Assembly (NCBI RefSeq): GCF_947497695.1
Contig: NZ_CANMHM010000001.1
Span: 62,001-126,000 of the forward strand
Reading direction: 5' to 3'
Source of the DNA: an uncultured Polaribacter sp.
GTDB taxonomy: Bacteria; Bacteroidota; Bacteroidia; Flavobacteriales; Flavobacteriaceae
Length of the DNA: 64,000 nucleotides
The position numbers and the translations under genes were made by a program. The notes beneath the pieces are model-generated. The model saw only the letters and a program-made list of their open reading frames with translations, was not told where the DNA came from and searched no databases. Positions 18,864-26,242 of the stretch are shown here, in pieces (the first letter of the stretch is position 1; every line of letters starts with the position of its first letter).

Positions 18864-18896
18864 AAAAAAAAAGTCTCGAAGTAAATTCGAGACTTT
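18864..18896 (-). terminator. Attenuator terminator in the pheA leader
   Basis: On the minus strand a perfect 10-bp stem (AAGTCTCGAA / TTCGAGACTT, 5-base loop) is followed by an unbroken T run at 18864-18870. It lies between the leader peptide and pheA, so it must be read through for the operon to be expressed. Confidence 0.9.
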
Positions 18897-18927
18897 ATAT
18901 ATTATGTATGGTTTAACAACATTTTAC

Positions 18928-18935
18928 AAAGTCTC
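18928..18935 (-). promoter_or_regulatory. Antiterminator strand of the pheA attenuator
   Basis: The minus-strand sequence GAGACTTT overlaps the leader stop codon and is exactly complementary to AAAGTCTC, the 5' arm of the terminator. If the ribosome stalls upstream at Phe/Tyr codons this strand is free to pair and block the terminator; if the ribosome reaches the stop codon it is covered and the terminator forms. Confidence 0.8.
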
Positions 18936-18993
18936 ATCTCTTACTAAAAAAGTAAAAGTAAAAATAGAAACCAGTAAAATTGTTATTTAACAT
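18934..18993 (-). CDS. Phe/Tyr attenuator leader peptide
   Basis: A 19-residue ORF (MLNNNFTGFYFYFYFFSKR, stop TGA at 18934-18936). Nine of residues 6-16 are aromatic: six Phe and three Tyr, in an unbroken FYFYFYFF run. It lies 145 bp upstream of pheA and directly before mutually exclusive antiterminator and terminator stems. This is the layout of ribosome-mediated attenuation as known for enterobacterial pheA and pheS leaders. The mix of Phe and Tyr codons fits control of an operon that makes both amino acids. It is too short for routine gene callers. Confidence 0.88.
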   Translation of the reverse strand: MLNNNFTGFYFYFYFFSKR

Positions 18994-19017
18994 TTGTATT
19001 CTCTTTATTATAAGCTG

Positions 19018-19025
19018 CAAAGCTA
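19018..19025 (-). promoter_or_regulatory. -7 promoter box TAGCTTTG of the aromatic operon
   Basis: It matches TAnnTTTG exactly on the minus strand, about 25 bp before the leader-peptide ATG. No clear -33 TTG was found. Confidence 0.5.
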
Positions 19026-19155
19026 AAGATTAATTTGAAATAAAAAAATTAAATATCCTTTTTTATATTAAAAATGATGAATTATTGAATATTTAGTGAA
19101 AAAACTGAAAAATAAACCTTGCTTTTAAGTATGTTGTTTCCAAAATACTTATTGA

Positions 19156-19446
19156 TTATGCTATTTCAATATTCAGTTGTTTTCCAAGTCCTAACTCTAT
19201 TAATTTATAATAAGTAGAAATCTGAATATCACTCAAACCACGTTCTATTCGTGATATATAGCTTTTTTTTGTTCCAGTTCTATCGGCAAGTTCTTCTTGC
19301 GTTAAATTTGCTTCTTTCCGAGCTTCTTTTAGCATAACTCCTAATCGAAAAGCAAGAGAGTCAGCATCAAATTTGTCACGCTTTTCAGTTCCTTTTTCCC
19401 CGTATGTTTGAATGAGTATTTCCTCAAAATCATTTACATTCCTCAT
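19156..19446 (-). CDS. XRE-family antitoxin (HigA-like)
   Basis: 96 residues. The C-terminal two thirds are a Cro/C1-type helix-turn-helix: LGVMLKEARKEANLTQEEL, then TGTKKSYISRIERGLSDIQI. Its start codon overlaps the stop codon of a RelE/HigB-type toxin frame by 4 bp (ATGA), the usual toxin-first order of HigBA-type modules. It would bind and neutralise the toxin and repress the shared promoter. The antitoxin looks intact even though the toxin lacks a start. Confidence 0.85.
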   Translation of the reverse strand: MRNVNDFEEILIQTYGEKGTEKRDKFDADSLAFRLGVMLKEARKEANLTQEELADRTGTKKSYISRIERGLSDIQISTYYKLIELGLGKQLNIEIA

Positions 19447-19772
19447 AATTCGTTACTTTTGTCTTTTAAGTATTTATTTTTTAATTTCTCTGCAAGTTTG
19501 ATTTCTTTTTTTGGAGTCTTTTGAGTTTTCTTAACAAAACAATTTGCAAGAACTACTAAGTTTCCTTCATCAAAAAAGCATAAAATTCTTATACTTTTAA
19601 ATGTTGTTATCACACGTACTTCATAAATTCCGTCAGTATTTTCGAGAAACTTGAAAAATTTTTTCGGAACTTGTCTTTCAAACCTTACTAAATCTAAAAC
19701 ATATCCTATTTTTTCTTGAACTTTTTCGTCTTGAGCTTTATAAAATTTTGCGAAGTAATCTCTATTATCACA
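19443..19772 (-). pseudogene. RelE/HigB-type (phage Gp49-like) toxin without a usable start codon
   Basis: An open frame of 109 codons begins after an in-frame TGA at 19773-19775. It contains the conserved body of this toxin family: RDYFAKFYKAQDEKVQEKIG, then VPKKFFKFLENTDGIYEVRV, RILCFFDEGNLVVL and the signature FVKKTQKTPKKEI. There is no in-frame ATG, GTG or TTG ahead of the domain; the first GTG lies in the middle. An ATG and a GTG exist just upstream in other frames, so a small indel or substitution probably removed the start. The toxin is likely silent, or else the start is non-standard. Confidence 0.7.
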
Positions 19773-19981
19773 TCACAAAGTTAACTAATTAGTTTACTAA
19801 TTCAGGTAAAAATTAGAAAATATTAATTAAAAAACAAGTTTTTATTAAAAATTGAGGTTTTATAAACTAAGTCTTCCTGAAGAAAACTCAAAGTTTTGAG
19901 TGTATAAAAAAAAATATTTTATACAAAAAGTGATTTTAAAACAAATATTGTAAACAGTATTTAATTTATATTATTACTAAA

Positions 19982-22423
19982 TTAATTATCTCCTCTACCC
20001 CTAAAAACCTCTAAACCACATTCTAAAAATTGAGCATAATCGTTTTTATCTGGAGTATAACCCACAGCTTGATTTAAAATTTCAGTTCCGTTTGAATTCA
20101 ATAATACATAATAGGGCTGGGAATTTGTTTTGAAAAACTGCGTTTGAAAGTTTGCCCATTTATGTCCATAACTATCTAACTTTCTTGTTCCTCCGTTAAT
20201 TCTGTTTACCAAAATTTGTTCTTCTTTTGGCAACGCTTTCTTATCATCAACATATAAAGAAATTAACACATAATCGTTTCTTAAATAATTATCAATGGTT
20301 GAATTTGGCCAAACATGTTCTTCCATTTTTCTACAGTTTACACAGGCATAACCTGTAAAATCTAATAGAATTGGTTTGTTTACTTTTTTAGCATATTCAA
20401 TACCTGATTTTAAATCTTTAAAACAATCTAAATTATTTGGGCAATCGTTAGGATATAAAAAACTATACCCAACAGGAGGTGCTAAACCACTTAATAAGGT
20501 TAAAGGTGTAAAGGTATTTGTTTGTTTATTTACCCTAAACCCTGATGCTAAATAAATTACAAAAGAAGCCACCAAAATACCACCTGCAATTCTTGAGAAT
20601 GATAATTTTTTGATTGGAGAATCGTGTGGGAATTTAAGCTTACCAAATAAGAATAAAGCCAAACCTGCAAAAATTAAAATCCAAAGAATTAAAAAAGGCT
20701 CTATTTTTAAAAGATTCCAATGGGCAACTAAATCTGCATTTGATAAGAATTTAAAAGCTAATGCCAATTCTAAAAAACCTAAAATTACTTTGGTTGTAGT
20801 TAACCATCCACCAGATTTTGGCAAGGCATTCATTAAATTAGGAAACATTGCAAATAAAGCAAATGGTAAGCCTAAAGAAACGCCAAAACCAGCCATACCA
20901 GCTGTTAATTGCCAAGCACCTCCATCTGCAGTTAAAGAACCTGCTAATAGTGATCCTAAAATTGGCCCTGTACAAGAAAAAGACACAATTGCAAGCGTTA
21001 ATGCCATAAAAAAGATACCTACAATACCACCAGAAGTTTCTGCTTCTGTTGTTTTGTTTGTCCAGCTTGCTGGTAATGTTAACTCATAATATCCAAAGAA
21101 TGAAAAGGCAAAAAACACAAACACCACAAAAAAGATAATGTTTAGCCAAATGTTGGTTGAGATTTCATTTAAAATATCAGGATTTACAGAATCTAACAAA
21201 TGAAAAGGAATGCTTAAAATAATGTAAACTGCAAAAATAAAGAAGCCATATAACAACGCTTTAGAAATTCCTGAACGATTATTTTGTCCGTTTTTCTTGG
21301 TAAAAAAACTAACTGTTAAAGGAATCATCGGAAAAACACAAGGGGTTAATAATGCTAATAATCCGCCTAAAAAACCGAGTGCAAATATATTCCAAAGAGA
21401 CTTCCCTCCTTTTTGTATTGTTGTAGCATTATTATTATTTATCTCATTTTCACATTTTTTTAAAGAAAACCCAATATCATCAGTATCCATTCCATAAAGA
21501 AAATTATTTACCCTTGAGTTATCAACTTTAGTTGTAATGTTTACAGCTGTTTTTTCTCCGTTTAAAGAAAATGTAAAATTTTTATCTATTTGTATGCAAG
21601 ATTTTTTACAAACCTGCCCTGTTAAATTTAAAGTAACCTCTGTAACATCAGTATTATTTAGGTGTATTCTTTGTTTTAGTATACCTTTTTTCTTGAAAAA
21701 TGTTTCCTCAACATCAAACATTTTGTTAAACTTTTTAAAGGTTTCGCTTTCTGTAGCTTTTCCTTTTAAATCAAACCCATTTGTGTCTGCTGCTTTTTTG
21801 ATAATAATTGGTAAAGATCCATTTGCAGCAGTATGCTGAGAATATAAATGCCAATTTTGTTCAATATCTGCTTCTATGATTAAGTCATACTCATTATTAG
21901 AAATTTTTTCAACGGATTTTTTCCATTTTATTGGGTTGATGATTCCTTCTTGAGGATTAAAAAAATTACTGGTTTTATTAGAAATATCAAATATCAACTC
22001 AGTTTCTGTAGGTGCTAAACATTTAGTATCATCACAAACCATAAACTCAACAACTCCATTAATTGTTGATGTATCTGAAGTAATAGTAACTTTTTGTTGA
22101 AAAACAGCCGACTTTTCAAAGAATTTGATTTTCATTTCAAAAACAGGATCATCTACTGTAACGCCCTTTTCTTCTGTAGTGCTTTCTTCTAAAATAAAAT
22201 TGTTATCAGAATTATTATAGGTAAATGTTGTGGGTATTGGCCCATCTTCTGGCACATTTTGCGAATACAAATGCCATCCTTTTTGTAAAGTTGCTTCTGA
22301 TATAAGTAGGTATTCTGTGTCAGAAATTTTCTCTACAGATGTAGACCACTCAATAGGATCTTCAATTTGAGAATACAATCCGATACTAAAAGTTATAAAT
22401 AAAAAAAATAATATGTTTTTCAT
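19982..22423 (-). CDS. dsbD: Thiol:disulfide interchange protein DsbD with two N-terminal sensor domains
   Basis: 813 residues. Signal peptide 1-18; two tandem immunoglobulin-like DsbD-alpha-type domains, one at about 20-150 (WHLYSQNVPEDGPIP) and one at about 160-290 (WHLYSQHTAANGSLP); an eight-helix membrane core with the redox cysteines in LLTPCVFPMIP and SFSCTGPILG; and a C-terminal thioredoxin domain with active site CVNC (YACVNCRKMEEHVW). It moves electrons from cytoplasmic thioredoxin to periplasmic thiol pathways. Most DsbD proteins have one N-terminal domain; the doubling is unusual at least against the E. coli standard. Confidence 0.93.
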   Translation of the reverse strand: MKNILFFLFITFSIGLYSQIEDPIEWSTSVEKISDTEYLLISEATLQKGWHLYSQNVPEDGPIPTTFTYNNSDNNFILEESTTEEKGVTVDDPVFEMKIKFFEKSAVFQQKVTITSDTSTINGVVEFMVCDDTKCLAPTETELIFDISNKTSNFFNPQEGIINPIKWKKSVEKISNNEYDLIIEADIEQNWHLYSQHTAANGSLPIIIKKAADTNGFDLKGKATESETFKKFNKMFDVEETFFKKKGILKQRIHLNNTDVTEVTLNLTGQVCKKSCIQIDKNFTFSLNGEKTAVNITTKVDNSRVNNFLYGMDTDDIGFSLKKCENEINNNNATTIQKGGKSLWNIFALGFLGGLLALLTPCVFPMIPLTVSFFTKKNGQNNRSGISKALLYGFFIFAVYIILSIPFHLLDSVNPDILNEISTNIWLNIIFFVVFVFFAFSFFGYYELTLPASWTNKTTEAETSGGIVGIFFMALTLAIVSFSCTGPILGSLLAGSLTADGGAWQLTAGMAGFGVSLGLPFALFAMFPNLMNALPKSGGWLTTTKVILGFLELALAFKFLSNADLVAHWNLLKIEPFLILWILIFAGLALFLFGKLKFPHDSPIKKLSFSRIAGGILVASFVIYLASGFRVNKQTNTFTPLTLLSGLAPPVGYSFLYPNDCPNNLDCFKDLKSGIEYAKKVNKPILLDFTGYACVNCRKMEEHVWPNSTIDNYLRNDYVLISLYVDDKKALPKEEQILVNRINGGTRKLDSYGHKWANFQTQFFKTNSQPYYVLLNSNGTEILNQAVGYTPDKNDYAQFLECGLEVFRGRGDN

Positions 22424-22633
22424 AAGATAAAATCTATCACTGAGGATTTCTTAAAAGATGCTTTTAAGTGAGCATACTTTTACTTTTCAAATGTAATTAA
22501 TTCAATAATACAAAAATTGATATTAGTTACATTTTAACAAAACATAGCCGCTTTTTTAACTTAAATAGTAAATTTTATTTCTGCCATTAATATTACAATA
22601 TTATAATCATTTATTTTATTTAATAAATACATG
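22424..22633. other. AT-rich intergenic stretch before the alginate locus
   Basis: I see no gene, RNA or clear signal here. The divergent arrangement means it should contain the dsbD promoter. Confidence 0.4.
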
Positions 22634-22662
22634 TACATTTAGCTTACTAAACTTGTTTACCA
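22634..22662 (+). promoter_or_regulatory. Decayed promoter plus double operator ahead of the dead PL6 gene
   Basis: TACATTTA differs from TAnnTTTG at one base. It overlaps a degenerate first box (TAGCTTACTA, 7 of 10 matches to TGGTTTACCA) at the same offset as in the four intact copies. After 3 bases comes TTGTTTACCA (9 of 10). The spacing is identical to the functional operators, which argues that this is a fossil of the same site. Confidence 0.6.
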
Positions 22663-22751
22663 GTTTTATCAAGTTGTAAAATATCAACTTTTATAGGGCA
22701 AGATTTAAAATTGGTTTGCATTTTTATTCGTTGTTAAAATATTTAATTTTT

Positions 22752-23140
22752 ATAAAAAACTTCTTTAACACCTATAATTGTTGTAGTTTTTTATACTTTA
22801 AAGTTAGTGCTTAAGAAATTACAGTATCAAATATTACTGAGTATAATACTGCTATTAAAACGGCAAAAACTGGTACTACCATTATCTTAAAAAACGGTAT
22901 TTGGAAAGACGTAAAACGTAACGCTTATGGAAAAAGAGAAAAAGGAAACCCGTTTTAATTAATGCAGAAACTCCTAGCAAAGTTATATTAAATAGCAATT
23001 CTACGTTAAATGTTTATTGCAATTATATAATTGTAAATGGACTTTGGTTTAAAGATGGAGATAATGCCATGTAAAATAATATAAGTAACTCTAATACCTA
23101 TTTAATAAGCTACAATTCTATCATACTAAAGAATTGTGGC
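22752..23140 (+). pseudogene. Fossil PL6-family alginate lyase, N-terminal part
   Basis: Conceptual translation from ATA 22752 (in the place of ATG) gives a signal-peptide-like stretch, then KVSA-stop-EITVSNITEYNTAIK (TAA at 22812, one change from CAA), KTGTTIILKNGIWKDVK, and after a 1-base frameshift near 22953, VLINAETPSKVILNSNSTL, CNYIIVNGLWFKDG and a stop at 23072. This tracks the N-terminal repeats of the intact PL6 gene 600 bp downstream (SGDVIVIKNGTYKDV, ILKAETAGKVFIEG, GNYLTVEGLFFRNG). Weak similarity goes on to about 23140. Roughly 80-100 of some 700-770 codons remain. Confidence 0.75.
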
Positions 23141-23244
23141 TTTTTTTGTGATAAAAAGAAAAAATATTCAATTTAGCTTCTATAAATATTTTATCTTAGA
23201 ATCAGATTTTTAGCTTTAAATTTCCTCAGCTCAAATTAAGTATC

Positions 23245-23273
23245 TATATTTGGTAAACCAAATTGGTTTACCA
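23245..23273 (+). promoter_or_regulatory. -7 box and double GntR-type operator before the PL6 lyase gene
   Basis: The -7 box TATATTTG (23245-23252) runs into TGGTAAACCA (23251-23260), then three bases, then TGGTTTACCA (23264-23273). The whole is nearly palindromic. TGGTnnACCA is the recognised core of FadR/UxuR-type GntR operators. A bound repressor would cover the -7 box and start site. Confidence 0.8.
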
Positions 23274-23329
23274 ATTTAACACGACCAATATTAATGTATT
23301 CTATTAAAGTTAAATACACGAATCGTTTT

Positions 23330-25639
23330 ATGAAAAAAGCATTCTTAATTATCAATATATTTTTAACATTCATTTCTTGTAATCAAAAAATTACAAATGA
23401 AATTTTAGTAAGTGATACATCAGAATTAATAAAAGCAACAAAAAATACAAAATCTGGTGATGTTATAGTTATTAAAAATGGAACCTATAAAGATGTTGAA
23501 ATTATTTTTCAAGGAAAAGGAACTGAAAAAGAACCTATCATTTTAAAAGCAGAAACTGCTGGTAAAGTTTTTATTGAAGGGGTTTCTAGTTTACAACTTA
23601 GTGGAAATTATTTAACGGTTGAAGGATTATTTTTTAGAAACGGATATTCACCTTCTAAAAATGTAATTGCATTTAGAACAAACGAAAAAGAGGTAGCAAA
23701 TTATTCTAAAGTTACCAATTGTGTTATTTTAGATTTTAACAACCTAGAGCGTGATCAAGATAATCTTTGGGTACAATTATATGGTACTCATAATGAGTTA
23801 AGTAATTGTTATATTGCAGGTAAAACAAATGGAGGGCCAACAGTTAGGGTAGATTTAAAAGGAAACCAAAGTATTAGAAACTATCATAAAATTATAAACA
23901 ATCATTTTGGACCTAGACCAAGAAAAGGTGGCGCTAGAGGAGAAACAATTCAATTAGGAAGCAGTTTTACTTCTATGAGCCCAAGTAATACAACTATTGC
24001 AAATAACTTATTTGAAGAGTGTAATGGTGAGGTTGAAATTATTTCTAGTAAAACAAATTTCAACTTAATAAAGAACAATGTTTTTTATAAAAGTGAAGGT
24101 TCTGTAGTAACGCGTCATGGAAATTACGCTACAATTGATGGTAATTATTTTATTGGTGATGGGGTAAACAAACAATTTGGAGGAATTAGAATTGTAAACA
24201 CTGGTCACTGGATTATCAATAATTATTTTTACAATATTATAGGTGAAAATTTTAGAAGTCCATTGGCTGTAATGAATGGTATTCCAAAATCGCCTTTAAA
24301 CAGATACAATCAAGTAACAGATGTTGTGGTTGCTTATAATACATACATAAACTGCAAATCGCCTTGGCAATTTGGTGTTGGTACAAACATTGCACAAGCA
24401 GCTGTTTTACCAAAATCTGAAATACGTTCTGCAAGGGCTTTAAGATCTATAGTTGCAAACAATGTAATATTTAATAAAAATGGTGATGAAAACCCAATTA
24501 TTGAGCACGATAAAGCTGATGGTGTAGATTTTCAAAACAATATTATTAACAACCAAGGTGTAACATTTAACAATCCTGAAAGAATTAAGGAAACTGAATT
24601 TATATTGACAAAATTGAGTAACAATGTATACATACCTAAAATTCCAGATAATTTAAATGTTTTTGAAGGTTTTGGATTTGATACTATTAAAAATGATCTT
24701 TTTGGAAATTCTAGAGCAAAATCAAATTCTATTGGAGCAACTGTTAATAAAAAATTAGTAGATCCATCAATTTTAGATAAAACAAAATATGGTGCAAATT
24801 GGTATTCTAATATCGTTAAAGCTAAAGAACCTAATATTATTGAGGTTACAAACGCAAAAGGTGATTTAGCAAGTAAAATAACAACAGCTGATTCTGGAGA
24901 TATAATTGCCCTAAGACCTGGAAAATACACTATATCAAAATCTTTAGTAATAAATAAAAAGATTACAATTCAATCTAAAAATAATGAAAAAGCAGAAATA
25001 GTTTTTACAGGAACTGAAAACACTCCTGCATTTGAGTTAAATCCTTATGGAATTTTAAACATTAAAAATGTGCTTCTTACAGGTAATGGTAAAAATCAAG
25101 CTTTTGCAAACTTAAAACAAAACATGTCTAATCACTTTGGATTAGCAGTTTCTGATTGTGAAATAAATAACTTCAATTATGTTTTAAAAGCCTACAAACA
25201 AACATTTGCAGAGAGCGTTACTTTTAAAAATACTTTAATCTCTAATTGTGAAAACGGTATAGAATTATCTGAAGAAACTAATGATAGAGGTGATTATAAT
25301 ACCGAATATTTAACCCTAGAAAATTGTACATTTAACAACGTAAAACAAAATGTGATTGATTATTATAGAGGTGGTTATGATGAATCTACAATTGGAGGAA
25401 ACTTACTAGTTGCTAATAGTACATTTATTAATTGTGGAAGCAAAGAAAAAAATAGAATGCTTCTTAATCATAGAGGTATTGTAAATGTAAACATTACAAA
25501 AAACACCTTCAAAAATAATAAAGTACAGTTTGTTGCTATTTTATGGGGAGCTAAAAACAACGTTGAGTCTGAAAATACATTAATTAATTCTGGAAAAATA
25601 AAAACAGAAGAAAACTTAGTTATGAAATTGATGTACTAA
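23330..25639 (+). CDS. PL6-family alginate lyase (two parallel beta-helix domains), lipoprotein
   Basis: 769 residues from ATG 23330, chosen because it gives a lipoprotein signal peptide (MKKAFLIINIFLTFISC, Cys at 17); the longer frame from 23294 buries it. The N-terminal beta-helix holds the PL6 catalytic pair: Lys in EIISSKTNF (near residue 240) and Arg in VVTRHGNY (near 261), spaced about 21 residues as in chondroitinase B. A second beta-helix starts near residue 510 (AKGDLASKITTADSGDIIALRPGKY). PL6 enzymes cleave alginate (poly-MG or poly-G) by beta-elimination. It would sit on the periplasmic or outer face of the outer membrane. It has its own operator. Confidence 0.92.
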   Translation: MKKAFLIINIFLTFISCNQKITNEILVSDTSELIKATKNTKSGDVIVIKNGTYKDVEIIFQGKGTEKEPIILKAETAGKVFIEGVSSLQLSGNYLTVEGLFFRNGYSPSKNVIAFRTNEKEVANYSKVTNCVILDFNNLERDQDNLWVQLYGTHNELSNCYIAGKTNGGPTVRVDLKGNQSIRNYHKIINNHFGPRPRKGGARGETIQLGSSFTSMSPSNTTIANNLFEECNGEVEIISSKTNFNLIKNNVFYKSEGSVVTRHGNYATIDGNYFIGDGVNKQFGGIRIVNTGHWIINNYFYNIIGENFRSPLAVMNGIPKSPLNRYNQVTDVVVAYNTYINCKSPWQFGVGTNIAQAAVLPKSEIRSARALRSIVANNVIFNKNGDENPIIEHDKADGVDFQNNIINNQGVTFNNPERIKETEFILTKLSNNVYIPKIPDNLNVFEGFGFDTIKNDLFGNSRAKSNSIGATVNKKLVDPSILDKTKYGANWYSNIVKAKEPNIIEVTNAKGDLASKITTADSGDIIALRPGKYTISKSLVINKKITIQSKNNEKAEIVFTGTENTPAFELNPYGILNIKNVLLTGNGKNQAFANLKQNMSNHFGLAVSDCEINNFNYVLKAYKQTFAESVTFKNTLISNCENGIELSEETNDRGDYNTEYLTLENCTFNNVKQNVIDYYRGGYDESTIGGNLLVANSTFINCGSKEKNRMLLNHRGIVNVNITKNTFKNNKVQFVAILWGAKNNVESENTLINSGKIKTEENLVMKLMY

Positions 25640-25863
25640 TAATTAAATTTTATTTTATACACTGATATCAAAGTTAAAAACGTATTAGTATAGCTAAAAA
25701 TCTTTGTTATCCGTGTTTTTTTTTATAGAAGGTAAATTTGGCAAATATATTTCTACAAACAATCAAAGAAAAAAACTATTCTCAATTAAAAAACCTATTA
25801 TTATCAACTAAAAGTCAATTTTAAAATATTTTATAAAAAAAATAAATACTAAATATTTGTTTG
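25640..25863. other. AT-rich spacer after the PL6 gene
   Basis: No gene seen. The stretch is strongly AT-biased and probably contains eroded remains of the unit that followed. Confidence 0.35.
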
Positions 25864-25892
25864 CAGTTTTGGTTAACCAGTTTGGCTCACTG
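25864..25892 (+). promoter_or_regulatory. Decayed promoter plus double operator
   Basis: CAGTTTTG, one base off TAnnTTTG, overlaps an intact TGGTTAACCA box (25870-25879). After the usual 3 bases follows TGGCTCACTG, a decayed second box with 6-7 matches. Geometry is the same as in the four intact sites. Confidence 0.6.
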
Positions 25893-25913
25893 AATTTACT
25901 TGCTCATTAATTG

Positions 25914-26045
25914 GTGAAAAAAGTAATTGATACTTCAAACCTAAAAAATAACAACTTGAACGTTTCAAACCTAGCTAAAGACCTGCATATCTTAAAAGTG
26001 ATAAGTAACAAACTAGTAGGTTCTAGAAAGATAATTATTGAGTAA
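25914..26045 (+). pseudogene. Remnant of a T9SS type-A sorting domain from a lost secreted protein
   Basis: An open stretch of 43 codons ends in SNLAKDLHILKVISNKLVGS, then RKIIIE and a stop. This matches the last strands of the T9SS type-A domain (pattern: vs.La.GlY.lki.s.....KiiI). Nothing recognisable precedes it except a decayed promoter-operator 22 bp upstream. It looks like the 3' stump left by a large internal deletion of a T9SS cargo gene in the alginate regulon. Confidence 0.5.
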
Positions 26046-26068
26046 TACTTTAATTGTACACTTTAATA

Positions 26069-26096
26069 AAAGTCCAATTAATTAAAAATGGACTTT
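26069..26096. terminator. Hairpin after the T9SS remnant
   Basis: AAAGTCCA and TGGACTTT form a perfect 8-bp stem 24 bp after the remnant's stop codon. The T tail is short, so termination is plausible but not sure. Confidence 0.4.
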
Positions 26097-26194
26097 GCTA
26101 CGTTACTATTTTAACTTATAAATACTTTTTATTATAAAAAGTGTTAAAAACACTAATTTGTATCCTATTATTTTGTTAAAATACCAAATAACCT

Positions 26195-26223
26195 TACATT
26201 TGGTCTACCAATCTGGTTAACCA
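26195..26223 (+). promoter_or_regulatory. Promoter and double operator before the PL17 lyase gene
   Basis: -7 box TACATTTG (26195-26202) overlaps TGGTCTACCA (26201-26210); three bases on lies TGGTTAACCA (26214-26223). A TTG at 26173-26175, 19 bp upstream of the -7 box, fits the -33 element. Confidence 0.8.
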
Positions 26224-26242
26224 ATTTTGAATTAGATTTAAT

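Noticed and set aside
20610..21839. Several plus-strand ORFs of 66-159 codons inside dsbD
   Set aside because: Antisense shadows of a well conserved gene, with low-complexity Lys/Pro-rich products.
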